The notes below the pieces were generated by a model, which did not search any database, had not been told where the DNA came from, and worked only from the letters and a program-made list of their open reading frames with translations. From NCBI GenBank assembly GCA_014529385.2, contig CM043957.1:64478003-64542002 (forward strand): 64,000 nt of DNA, read 5' to 3'. Within the stretch, counting starts at the first letter, position 1. Each line of letters starts with the position of its first letter. The stretch is from Adiantum capillus-veneris (taxonomy: Eukaryota; Streptophyta; Polypodiopsida; Polypodiales; Pteridaceae). Both the position numbers and the translations under genes were made by a program. This document shows positions 1-10,673 of this stretch, piece by piece.

Positions 1-786
1 CATTAAACTTGCTCTCACTACTGCATATAATCCTGTGAGAAATGGTATATTGGAGCATGGGCATCCTCCTACGATTAAAGCTTTGGCTAAGGCATGCAAA
101 GGTAAAATGGGAGAGTGGCCTAGGTTATTGCCGTGTTGAGAAGATCGTACAACTCATAGCTCAATTACTGGCTATATGCCTTTTGAGTTGATGTATGGTC
201 AGAAACCTATAATGCCAATTGAGGATGTAATTCCCACATGGAATGTATTACCTTGGGAAGATGGAACGAGTAGGGAGGACCTTCTTGCTTTGCACAAACA
301 ATAGTTAGAAAGGAGGCCTCAAGATATTGAGAATGTAGTAGAATGATTGAAAGATGCAAGGTTAAAGAATAAAGACAGATTTGATAAGAGGCATGGCTGA
401 AACCTAAAGCTATTGAGGAAGGTGATTGAGTGTTGGTGTATGACAGTAGTCTTCACAACCAAAATTCAACAATAAGAAAGCTTTCAAAGAGATGGTTTGT
501 TCCTTATGTGGTTCAACATGTAAGGGAATGCGACTCACACCTTGCATGAACTAGATGGGAAAAAAATGAAGATTCCCATCACACGGAAAAGAATCAAGTT
601 ATTCAAAATAATAGGTGATACAGATACCTTTGATTCACAAGAAAGTCAGAATGAAAATGTTATGGATGTGGATGAAGAACGAGAGGATGATGCGTTAGAT
701 TTCGTTGCAAGACTTAAATGAAGACTGAACCTGCAAAAGATATGTGTGGTACATGGTGGAGGATGTGCAGGTTTAGAGGGGGTGGA
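1..786 (+). pseudogene. Ty3-like integrase 3' fragment of element E0
   Basis: This is the end of a retrotransposon pol gene, cut off by the window edge. Translated pieces show the integrase core around its catalytic Glu (AYNPVRNGILEHGH, near position 30), then the typical TGYMPFELMYGQ segment near 170, and a charged C-terminal part (RLKDARLKNKDRFDKRHG). Integrase inserts element cDNA into the host genome. Several in-frame stops and frame changes (near 300, 343 and 400) show that it is dead. It ends at a polypurine tract (about 771-786, GTTTAGAGGGGGTGGA) next to the LTR. A minus-strand relative of the same family lies at 62140-63100. The Ty3/gypsy assignment rests on the integrase core pattern; the lineage is not resolved. 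Confidence 0.75.
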
Positions 787-1295
787 TGTCATGCCATGGC
801 ACATACATAATGTGAAATCAAAATATCTACCTCACTGTCAATGTTTTTTTTATGTGGGACCAAATGCAGTGGTGTACATAGTGTGATATATGGGAGAACG
901 GTTGGCATAGTTGTAGGCGTATAAATACTTTGTCGGGCAAACGAGGACAGGGACCTGGCACTGTTGCATGTTTGGAAACATTAAATCATGCCTAATTTGC
1001 TTTAGGAATGTACAAATGTCAAGTGTTTCCAAGTGGCACGCTCGTTTTGCCTAGAAATTTCAATGCGGGCAATCTCAACCAAAAATAGCATGTTTCATGC
1101 GTGGGCATGAAAGACATGTTCAAAGTGCTTACCAAATGGAAAAATGAAGTTCAACATGAAATTTGAGCCCAATGGGATTTTCCCACAAATTTAGGGATTT
1201 TTCCCAGCTCGTTTGATCTTTTTACGGACAAAAAGGGGCATTTTTGGGGAAGAAATGGCACAAATAGCCTACAAATAGCTCAAAATGCCACATCA
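787..1295 (+). repeat. 3' LTR of E0
   Basis: Starts TGTCATGCCATGGC right after the polypurine tract and ends AAAATGCCACATCA. Both boundaries recur in the inverted copy at 61615-62139, which defines a 509-bp LTR. The 5' LTR lies outside the window. Confidence 0.75.
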
Positions 1296-1804
1296 ACGAT
1301 GGTGCAATTGTTGCCTAAGTTGTGTATAAATTTTTGGAGCCAATAATGAGCTCATTTGGGCATATGAGCAAGCAGATACAACCATTCCTTTACAAGGTGC
1401 AAGTGCAGCCCCTGCTACTTCCACTACATGGTTGAGGCTGTGAGGCCTCCAATTAGGGTTTATCCTCCTCAAATAACTACTTAGGCTTCTCCAATGAAGT
1501 ACTAAAGCTTGCATGAAATAGTCATGATGAAGAATCAAAGCGTAAATTTAGGGTTTTTAACAAGTCGAATGAGCACTGCATCTGTGCTGTTGGGAGCGAG
1601 GCTACACTTAATCTTCACACACACAAGAATTTTGAGTTGATCTTGGTTCATTTTAAAAGTGGAGCTTTCATGGCTGGAGTTTTGTCCCTTTTTTAGTGTG
1701 TTTTTGCCTTCAAATCATTTACGCCTTGCTTGAATTTGATACGAATCCTCACAGTCAGAGGCCCGGGCCTTTTCTAGTTGCACTACGCACTTCTTGACAC
1801 CGTT
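1296..1804. other. Unassigned intergenic stretch
   Basis: No coding region with recognisable motifs and no match to the other elements of this window. It contains a short CA run near 1617-1626. It may be degraded TE or LTR flank. Confidence 0.4.
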
Positions 1805-1993
1805 CGAGGTAATTGAGGGAAGATCAAAAATTCCCCTGCTACTTAAGGTACACAGGAAGATCTTTGTTGGAGATGAGTATAGCTGAGACCTACAAGAATC
1901 TTTGCAAAAGATTAAGGATGATATCTCTATCTCACAGCAAAGGCAAAAAGATGCTATACTGATAAGCATAGAAGAGACCAAGCCTTTAAAACA
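1805..1993 (+). pseudogene. Chromovirus integrase scrap, same family as P0 and M1
   Basis: About 190 bp (from GAGGTAATTGAGGGAAG) match the integrase C-terminal region seen at 16250-16440 on minus and 40980-41165 on plus. Bases 1994-2309 do not match that family. From 2310 the family's own 3' end (GACTATGATTTCAAGAG and polypurine tract) resumes directly before the LTR at 2338. The internal 3' end of another family member therefore sits just upstream of P0's 5' LTR. No open frame is left. Confidence 0.65.
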
Positions 1994-2337
1994 ATGATGT
2001 TCAAATCCACAAGCGTGAAGCGAAACGGGTGCTTGCCAAAGATTTGATTGGGGTTTTTAGTGTCGATTGTTATTGGATTGCCTATATGTCATACGGTGCT
2101 CTACAGTGTTATAGATGGAGGCTATCTGAACCTACTTTGCAATCGGATCTATCTAGTCAGGGTTGGTCGGGATCGGGCTTGGACAATAGCTGTTTGCATA
2201 TTGTGTATCTGGATGTGTGTTTGCTAGGGGATAGGGGTGCTGTGAGATCACTGAGCTATATAGAGACATCGAGTTTATGTGCTGATGGTTTTCCCACTTC
2301 CCCCTTTCCAACGACTATGATTTCAAGAGAGAGGTAA

Positions 2338-4867
2338 TGTAATAATAACTAATCTAATTCTCCTAAATGATTTTCTCATGTTAGACTAATCATTTAATAT
2401 GGAGAAAAGTGCTAGGGGAGAAAAAGCTAGAATATTGGTTAAGCTAGCAGACTGGCCATGATAGGGACCTAAAGGAGGGAAAATAGGGATCCAAAGGAAG
2501 GGCCATCTGTAAAAGAGAAATGTGCAACAATGGCTTTAAAGACCCTAAGGTTTATCCCATTAACACTAGTTTGGTATCAAAACAGGACATTTTAAGTGTC
2601 CTTTTTTAACAAATTTAAAATAAATGCTACTTGCAAATGCTTTATTTAAGAAAAACCTCTTGATATGCTTAAATATGTTAGCTAGAGGGTCTTTTGAAAA
2701 TATAACCTTGCATTTTAGAATCTATAATGATCAAGAACTATACTCATCAAGTTGACCCTCATAAGATTGCAATTGACGCTTTGAAGAAATCGCCTTTATA
2801 AGCTCAAGAAAAAATGAAGCAACCTTGTAGAAAATTTTAGGTGACTCTTTCACAATTTTGCGTTAGATAATTGAAAGTTTCATGTGCAAAAAAAATGACT
2901 TTGGAGTATATAGAATAATGGAAATTTCCATATGTTTGATATGGTCATTTCAAGCATATCGTTGTATACAAAGAAAAATATGTTTTTGATGTATTTGTGA
3001 GTTTTAAAGAGTGATACATTGCTTTCCCTTTCCATTGAGCACTCAAGGTGGCAAGTAGAAGGGCTTTGGTATGCAACAATTATTGGATCATTTAATATAT
3101 TCAAAACTGCATAAGAGAAAACTTTCATATTTTCATTCTTGAGACATAAGCATTCAAAATCTCAAATAATATCAAACTTTCCATGTAAATCAACTAAATG
3201 TATCAAGTTACATGGTACATACACAATTGGGGTGCCTAAAATCTTGGTTTCAATGTATTATGGAGAAACTCAAGATTTTCAAGAGTTTTTGCACGATAAA
3301 AAATTCAAGATAGAGTTTAAGCAACGAGATTTAATTGAGTTGGGGAGCCCCAAAAATACGTAGTTTCTTGGTTTAAACATATAAAGTCATTTGTAGTTGT
3401 CAAATTGCACTAGAATAGTACCAATTTCATGAGGGGACCTTTGGAACACCAAAATTATGCTCTTATTCAGCACGTGCTCAAGTATGAAATTATGTCTATA
3501 GCTTGCATGCGACTTGAAAGCTTATCTTTGAAGTGTGTTTCATTGTTTTGTAACACTAAGTGCTAACACTTCGCTTTTATAAACACAAAAAAGGCCATCT
3601 CTACAAAAAGATATAATAATTTTATGATTTTTTTGGCGAAACAACTTGAAATTTTACTAAAATTTATGTCTTAGAACTTACCAAAATTATCTCCTTACAA
3701 ATTGTATTTTGATATGGAGAAAAATCCAGTGTTTTCTTTCCCTCATAACCAATCTATGGTAGAAGCAAGGTGTAAAAAACTTCTTTCTAGCTTGACAAAT
3801 AAACTGCCAAAACTTGGTACAAAAACAGGACACTTTAAGTGTCCAATTACAGAACTAGTGTTAAGACTTCCAAAATGCTAAGGTTACAAAATTCAAAGGT
3901 TGTGTCCAATGGTCAAGCTTAGTAAAATTGGATTCTTGGTGAGTGTGCCAAAAAAGTCGTCAAGGCTCCTACATAAGAGGAGGCAAGCCCTGTAAGTAGG
4001 GGATGAGAGAAACACACACACACACACACACACATTCATAGGATCCCTTTACACAAAGGGAATGAGGGACACATGTCAGCTCCCTAGGCCAATTGTCCAC
4101 AAGGTGGACCAAGAGAGAGAGGGGGCTGATTTTTCAAGGGCATTATTGCACACACACTCACACTAGCTCATGTGCAAATCAAGAATACTCTGTCTCTCCT
4201 TCTCAAGCTTTAGTGCAAAGCTTATTACCTACCTCAAGCTTGTAAGAAGGGAGGAATTTACAAACAACTCTTGGCTTTATGATTCAAATCCAACCAAGAG
4301 CCAAGATTCAATGCATGCTCATCTCCTCTACCATGCTAATTACTAAGCTATGCTATGCTAATATGAGTGATTATGTGAGGAGATCTGATTCTTTCTCGTA
4401 AGAATACTCCTTCTTTCTCTCAATCTACTCTCATACCCGGCTATCTCTCACCATCTTCGAAGGTGTGTGAGGTCTTGGGTTTGAGACTGTGAGGGAATTG
4501 ATGTTGTGTTTTAAAAGTGTTTGCTTAGTGCTTGAAGTTTCGATCTTCATTGCACTAGCTAGTTGTTAAAGGAACACCGAGAATTTTATTGTAAAATATC
4601 TCCCTTGATGGGGGAAACCTATAATACAAATCCTTTTGGAGGGGGGACTGGCTCCATGAAAATCCAGTCCTCAACTATTGACAATAGCTTAATTTCTCTC
4701 TCATTTGAAGTATTGCTCATGCCTATCTAACTAGGTGTTATGTGTTTTGTTGCTCTCTCCACCCAAGCACTCTTGCTATGCTCATTAGGAATCTATTCTA
4801 ATAAAATGCTCACTATGTCTATGCTATTTTCCCCTACACACAACTTACTAGGCCATTAAATGTTACA
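2338..4867 (+). repeat. 5' LTR of P0, interrupted
   Basis: Begins TGTAATAATAACTAATC, where the other copies have TGTCATAATAA, and ends AAATGTTACA immediately before the primer-binding site. Removing the DNA transposon at 2564-3860 plus one TTAA leaves about 1.23 kb. It holds a CA microsatellite (4012-4034) at the place where the other LTRs of this family also have one. Confidence 0.85.
2564..3860. mobile_element. 1.3-kb non-autonomous DNA transposon with TTAA target
   Basis: The family LTR reads CCCATTAAGACTT in the copy near 42190. Here that site is opened as CCCATTAA, 1297 bp of insert, TTAAGACTT, so TTAA is duplicated. The ends are inverted: CACTAGTT on the left and AACTAGTG on the right. 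Just inside each end lies a hairpin-like motif, GGACA(T/C)TTTAAGTGTCC. The interior is AT-rich with no convincing ORF (the longest is about 74 codons, no motif). Because TTAA is a palindrome, a TA duplication with ends ACACTAG...CTAGTGT fits equally well. A relative with the same left end sits at 48167. Confidence 0.8.
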
Positions 4868-5177
4868 TTGGTATCAGAGAACAAGGTTTCTCTTTTCTTG
4901 CTCAAAATGGGAGGTCCTCAAGCTAGCTATAAATAGTTGGTATTATTAACTGCAATCGAGTAAGTAGAATAGGGATTTTTCAACTTTACAATGCGCCTGC
5001 CTTCGTGCAGATAATGAGGCATCACTGTTGAGAGCTATGGTCTTAATAGTGGATTCCTACAGGGATTGCACTGTTGAGCTATTAAAAGCTTTACAGGAGC
5101 TGGTGTTGTTTTTGCATCGAAAGACCCTCTCTTGTATTCCTTGCAATAAATGATATTCGAGCCACGAGTTTAGTAGC
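4868..5177 (+). other. P0 primer-binding site and leader
   Basis: TGGTATCAGAG at 4869-4879 directly follows the LTR and matches the 3' end of plant initiator Met tRNA, the usual primer of many plant chromoviruses and copia elements. The rest is a non-coding leader resembling 27776-28180 on minus in M1. Confidence 0.8.
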
Positions 5178-6509
5178 TTGAGTGAAAGAGAGTAAAGAGA
5201 GTGAAATTAATGTTGATAACTTTGATTTTGCTAATGAGCAGGCTACTAATGATGCCCCTATGCTTGTTAACTACCTTGTTTCTAGGCTTCAACAAGCCAT
5301 GGGCAATCCATACCTCCAAAGTGAAGTGCAATGACAACTTCCTGGTCTTGGGATTGTCCCAAGCTCCCCACCATGACAAGAGATTACCTAGGAAGCCCCC
5401 TTGTGAGACTTCCAAAAGAGGCCTCTCTCCGACTTGGGAAGAAGAAGATGATCCTACGAAGGGATCAAACATTTACTTCTTGATGACGCATCTCCTTCTC
5501 AAAGGATAACTCAAGATCCCCCACCAAAGGAATGGGAAAGAAGTGAGTCTCCTGCCACCTCAGCGGAGATGACTCCATGAAGACAGCGGGCAAAACGCTC
5601 TCCATCACCTCCTAAATGGAGAAGACCATTCCACACTTCTCCACACCATAATTCAAAGAGGGATGACAAAAAGCAAGAGAATAAAAAGGTGAGAAAGAGG
5701 TCACCCTCTTCTCCATTGTCTTCATCCTCTTCCTCTTCATCCTCTTCTCCATCGTCTTCATCGTCTTCGTCCTCTTCCTCTTATGAAGAAAGTGATGGTG
5801 CAGACAAGGAGGAAAAAGGCAAGAAAGAGGGCACACTCTTCTCCATCCTTTTTAAATTCTTCATCTTCAAAAGAAAGGGATGGTGCAACTTTTGAACCAT
5901 AAAAAAGAAGAGACCATAGTAAATCCTATGCCGCGTGGAAGAGATCATCCAAGCTCGAGAAGGTCAAAGAGGGAGGAAAGAGCATCTCTTTCCTTACTTA
6001 CAATGGGACCTTAATTGGTGCTACAGAAAAATTCTTGGCTTTCATCTAGCAATTTTATGCAGTGTTTGGAGACGAGGGTTTCACGGAATCCTCTAAGCTA
6101 CGCCATGTAGCTATGCATTTTCAAAAGTCCACCCGGCAATGGTGGTCTTGCCTACGGACCAATGGTGAAGCTCTAGGAACATGGAAAGCTTTAAGAGCTT
6201 CCATTATGAAGCAATTTCTGGCCATCGATGCCAAAGACAAAGTACTCACCAAATGGAGAAGCTGGAAGCTCTCTCCCTACAAATTCATTCATAAATATGT
6301 AGACAAGTTTTGGGACTTACATCTCAAAGCCACTATCTTTAAAGAAATTGTTTTTGGAGAGAAAAAGCAACAATTTTGTGCCAGCTTAACTGAAGAAATG
6401 GTGGAGTATGTCAACTCCCAAAGGCCACGCACTATATCTACAGTCATGTGCCATACTATGGTGGCTTCTCAAATCAATTTCCAAATAGGGGCTAAGAGAA
6501 ATCTTAAGC
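5178..6509 (+). pseudogene. P0 gag (first part), broken by stops and by O1
   Basis: Encodes the structural Gag of P0. The N-terminal part (NVDNFDFANEQATNDA, LVNYLVSRLQQAMGNP) matches M1 gag, but the M1 start ATG is changed here, and several stops and frame changes follow (for example near 5330 and 5895). A serine-rich, basic low-complexity stretch lies at about 5690-5800. The capsid-like retrotransposon gag domain is open from about 6062 (FGDEGFTESSKLRHVAMHF, then W-rich segments and FGEKKQQFCASLTEEM). The gene is cut at TAAGC (6505-6509) by O1, and the nucleocapsid part continues at 32853. Confidence 0.8.
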
Positions 6510-7566
6510 TGTTGAAAGGTCAATCTTTCAACAACGCTTCCACAAAGATTCCTCAAAGATTCTCTAAAGATTCCAAATAAAGATGTTGAGGAAGTGATGA
6601 AGACGAAGATGTATGCTGTAATGTGAAGATACAAGCTCATGGACATCATCGAATATCCCGTTATTGTTATTTTGAGCCATTACGGCCACTTTTGTAATGT
6701 TTACGGGAACTTCATAGTTTTAGTCGGCAATTGTATTTTGGCCACAGATACTTGTTGGATGAGCAAAGCCAGATCACGGTGTTGTAATTAAGCTCTATAG
6801 AAGCCTAGGGACAAATAAGGTCATTTTGGTCAGACATTAGGTTTTCTAAGGCTTAGTATATAAGCCAAAACCTAAAGCTTTGTAAGGGGACTTCTAATAA
6901 ATCTGATCTTCGGTGTCGTTGGGAGACTGCAAGAGAATGAGAGAGAGTGTGTGTGTGCTACAGGAGCTACGGTGGTCGGAATCACAAATGGAGAGCAACA
7001 GTGTGTTGCCCACGAGGAGAGCTACACGTTGATGCTTACATCACGCGCGCTCGTCTGTGTTTTGGCAGATTCACCCGCGAGATACTTTTGGAGTTTCGGT
7101 GAGTGACTGTTGTCCGTTTTTGCATTTCAGCATATCCACGCAATCAGAGAGAGTAGAGATACACATTAGGCACTTTAGTTTTCACAAACGTCGACCTGCA
7201 AAAACTGGCCAGACATCCTACGCGTTTTTGCACGGAGGGTATTGAGTACGTTTTTTTGGTCACGGACCTTAGGGAGAGTGGCCTATTGGTGTTGATACGA
7301 TATCCCTCAAGTTTCGTAACGTTTCGAGAACGTCTTAGAATGGGCTTTTGGCTTTCGGTAGCATCATAGGAGACTTTCACATTCATAGAACCGATGGCAT
7401 GTAGATTTGATTTCTCTGTAGGAAGTAGTCATTAGTCAGTCGAGTAGAGGTTGCCACCCTTTGCTTGCTTCCACGCACCTGCGGGTCGAGCTTTGTCCTT
7501 AGTTGACATTATATGTTAGGTGAGTGCTCTCTATGCTGACGTCCGTCACGGCGTATCTGTCCAACA
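6510..7566 (+). repeat. 5' LTR of O1
   Basis: Begins TGTTGAAAGGTC and ends TCCAACA. The first 24 bases form a perfect inverted repeat (TGTTGAAAG, six-base loop, CTTTCAACA). A TATA box (TATATAA, 6857-6863) sits in the middle. A half-copy of the leader palindrome (AGACATCCTACGCG) lies near 7211. Confidence 0.9.
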
Positions 7567-7670
7567 TTGGCGCGCTACTGGGGATGAGGGCCCTAAGTAG
7601 GTGACTGAGACTAGTCCTTGAGGATAGAGGTCCCTCTGGCTTGCCAGAGTATATTCATTCTTTTAGATAG

Positions 7671-7897
7671 GATCGGAGAGCGGTGGACTCTTTTGGTCTT
7701 AGAGGGAGTCTAGGGAGCGTGTGTCTGGCCTGGATCTTCTGTCTTAGGTAGTATTAGGTAGTAGTAGGTTGTGGTGTAGAGAGTATTAGGTAGATCGGAG
7801 AGCGGTGGACTCTTTTGGTCTTAGAGGGAGTCTAGGGAGCGTGTGTCTGGCCTGGATCTTCCGTCTTAGGTAGTAGTAGGTTGTGGTGTAGAGAGTA
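7671..7897 (+). repeat. 122-bp tandem duplication in O1 leader
   Basis: Two head-to-tail copies beginning GATCGGAGAGCGGTGG (7671 and 7793). The second lacks about 10 bp of the TAGGTAGTATTAGG part. Confidence 0.85.
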
Positions 7898-8219
7898 GGA
7901 GTTAGAGTGGTAGATGTGGTGGTAGGTTGACTTGAGAGTCCGTGTGAGTCCAGGAAGCAACCAAGACATCAAAATCACCATCTCACATTGATGAGTAGGA
8001 GTAGGGTAAGTAGGATATCTTGATTGTTGATCTAGAGTACTTTATGCATGTCTTATTTGCTGTTAGGCTCATCAGAGAAGTGGAAAACGCTAAGTAGGAA
8101 AGACTGTAAGTTGTGTTTGGAAGCTGATTTGAAGTCCAAAACTTTCTGTGATTATTACTGAGAGCTCTACAGAGCATAGGGAATACTACTGCTAGAAACA
8201 AATTGCATTTTAAGGCATT

Positions 8220-9814
8220 AGACATCCTATGCATAGGATGTCTCCAAGGCACTTTTGGCAGGGAATTTGGGAAAACTGAGGTTACCAGTGGGTTTAGAGG
8301 GTAGGTTTTACCCTAGTAACATATTGACTTGACTGTTTTTCCCTATTTTTGTTGACCAAAAGCCAAAAGGCGGAGTCAAAAAACGCAAAATTTTAGAAAA
8401 GGCTTAAAATGAGTGATTTTTGCATGTTTTTGCAATTGTGAAGCATACTTGCACTTGCTGAGAGCATAAGGAAGCATCAGGGACACTTCAGTCTCAAAAA
8501 CTCAGCAGTAGACATCCTACGCGTAGGATGTCTACAGGGTGATCTGGACATTTTTTTGAAATATGAGGTTACCAGTGTGTTTAGAAGGTAGGTTCTACCC
8601 TATTTTCACCTGGAAAGTGGAAATTTGACCAAATTTTGTCAGATCAAAGCCAAAAGACGAGAATTGGCAGACATCCTACCCAAATTGTGTCCAAGGCCTA
8701 ATTTTGAGACCAAACCATAGGATGACTCCAAAGACATGTTCTAAATGTTGTATTGAGTGCATGTGATCAATTTCATCTCATTTGGGTCAGTGAAAGTGAA
8801 GATTGAACAGACTTTAGCACTTTTTACTGAAAAAGGCAAGAATAGCTAGTTTTGGGGTCTTTTGACATCCAAATTAAAATCTAAGCATAGCATTGGGTTG
8901 CTGACATCAAGGGGAAGCTGTGGGACAAGTCTGGGGTCAAACAGGCCAAAAAAACATCCTATGCGTAGGATGTCTTCTGTGTGATTTAAGACTCTAAACA
9001 CATTTCTGAGCATACCACAATGATCAGCACCTTAAGGAGAGTCTGTGGTTCAAATTTGGGGAAATTCTGAGCAAAAAGACATCCTACGCGTAGGATGTCT
9101 AAGGCATAATTCTGAAACCAAAATTCTACTGTGACCATACCATGCTGTCAAATAGCCTTAGATAGGCCTCCTAGGCAAATTTGGTCCAATTTGGAGTTGA
9201 TTTGACTAGTGAATTCATCAGAACAGACATCAGGATTTTGGAACAGATTCTTGATCATTTGACCAACCTATAGGTGTCAGAATCAAAAAGTAAAAATAGC
9301 TGTAAGCTTAGCACATCAAGGGGAAGCTGCAGTGCAAGTTTGAGTTGAAATAGAGCAAAAAGACATCCTACGCGTAGGATGTCACCAGGGTCATAAAGTG
9401 GTCAAAATTCTACTTTGGCCATATAGGGAGGTTCTAAGTGTCTCAAGGATTCCATAACTTTTTTCAAAAGTGAATTTGGACCTTGTTTGGCCTATTTACC
9501 AAGCAAAGACAAGAATTACCAGACATCCTACTCTTAGAGTGCACTAGAAGCTCTTACAGCCTAAATATTGACCTATTGGCATCCAAAATCAATTATGAGT
9601 ATACCATTGTGTTGCTGAGCACTAGGAGAATCTTGGGATCAAGTTTGGACAAAATCTGAGCAGTTAGACATCCTACGCGTAGGATGTCTCCATCTTGATT
9701 TAGGACTTCAAACCAACCTAGGAGCACACCACTGTGATCAGCACATCAAGGAGAAGCTGGGGTGAAAATTTCAAGTCATTCTGAGCAAAAAGACATCCTA
9801 CGCGTAGGATGTCT
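8220..9814. repeat. Series of seven 24-bp palindromes in O1 leader
   Basis: Half-site AGACATCCTACG followed by its exact reverse complement occurs at 8510-8533, 9077-9100, 9666-9689 and 9791-9814. Close variants lie at 8220-8243 (TATGCATA centre, still perfect), 8952-8975 and 9361-9384. Two decayed half copies are at 8669 and 9521. The spacings repeat: 159, 283, 125, 284, 160, 145 and 125 bp. The centre is ACGCGT in the main form. Short flanking phrases also recur (for example CATCAAGGGGAAGCTG and TGAGCAAAAAG), so larger units were probably duplicated. Confidence 0.93.
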
Positions 9815-10673
9815 CTAGGCCAGTTTTAGGGTCCAACTGTAATTTTGACCATACAGAAGTGTTCACAGTGTCACAGAGATCCCAAATCTTCTTTTAAATA
9901 AGAATTTGGACTCATTTTGACCATTCTAATCTGCAATTCACTGTTTTGGCCATAACTTTCACAAACGGTATCGGATCGGAAAAGTTTTTATATCAAAACG
10001 TAGCGTGAGAGCGACTCTACAGATCTTAGAGCAAAACTTGAACTATATTCATGCCCACGGCAATCATTAGTTCAACTTTGAAAAAAAACATCGTTTAAGG
10101 CCTCAAAATGCATCCGAAAGTCAGGAGTGTCTAAAACCGACAGTTCGAAAGAATTGTGAGAAAACGGTCACGGTTTTGAAGATTGCTAAGTTAGCAGATT
10201 GAAATTATCTTTTGGGAAAACCATTGGTCACCCGCTGGAAGGTGCTCAAGGAACAAGTGTGGCCGTCAAAGGTACATCAAGGATTTTTGCATTCATTGTG
10301 AAAAAGTTTGCCAGCTAAATAGAATTTTGTAGATTGTGTGCTAAAGTGAACACAGGGAGCAGTCGTTGCAGTAGAGTGGTAAGTTGCATAACTTATCACA
10401 TTGCTTCCACTAGATCGAGGCCTGCTAAAAAGCTCTAGGAAAAGAAAGCATCCAGACAAGACAGTATCAGTCTTGGCAAGCAAGGGAGCTAAGAGTTCAA
10501 GCAGTGCAAGCAAAGCCCAATTCAAAAAACTCAGAGATTAAGACATCCACAAAAGCTGAAGAACCTCAAGCGAAAAAGACTGACACAAGGGTGCTAATAA
10601 TTTTTATTAGCATTGAGGAAAGCAATTAGATCTATCACTGAACAGGTACAACAAGGGAGTCAAGACGAAAGCA

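Larger units (their letters stand above)
7567..10673 (+). other. O1 primer site and long repeat-rich leader
   Basis: TGGCGCGCTACTGGGG starts at 7568 right after the LTR and is the candidate primer-binding site, not of the Met type; I cannot assign the tRNA with confidence. The following 3.1 kb has no convincing ORF. It holds a 122-bp tandem duplication (7671-7897) and a series of 24-bp palindromes (8220-9814). Confidence 0.75.

Noticed and set aside
2029-2337. 102-codon frame upstream of P0 as a host gene
   Set aside because: No domain, no codon pattern, and its end overlaps the retroelement polypurine tract.
3139-3363. 74-codon frame in the TTAA element as its transposase
   Set aside because: Too short, no motif, and not supported by the related copy at 48167.
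2564-3860. Classification of the 1.3-kb insert as a CACTA element from its CACTAG ends
   Set aside because: Flanks show TTAA/TTAA (or TA/TA); the three bases next to the ends, TAA and TTA, are not a duplication.
5689-5895. Serine-rich 68-codon frame taken as a separate gene
   Set aside because: It is the low-complexity part of P0 gag; the same region exists in M1 gag.
7671-7690. GATCGGAGAGC resembles a sequencing adapter (possible contamination)
   Set aside because: It lacks one base of the adapter core, diverges right after it, and occurs twice as part of a 122-bp tandem repeat inside a retrotransposon.
8220-9814. Regularly spaced palindromes taken as a CRISPR-like array
   Set aside because: Spacing is irregular at 125-442 bp between intact palindromes, spacers are partly repeated, and the setting is a plant LTR element leader.
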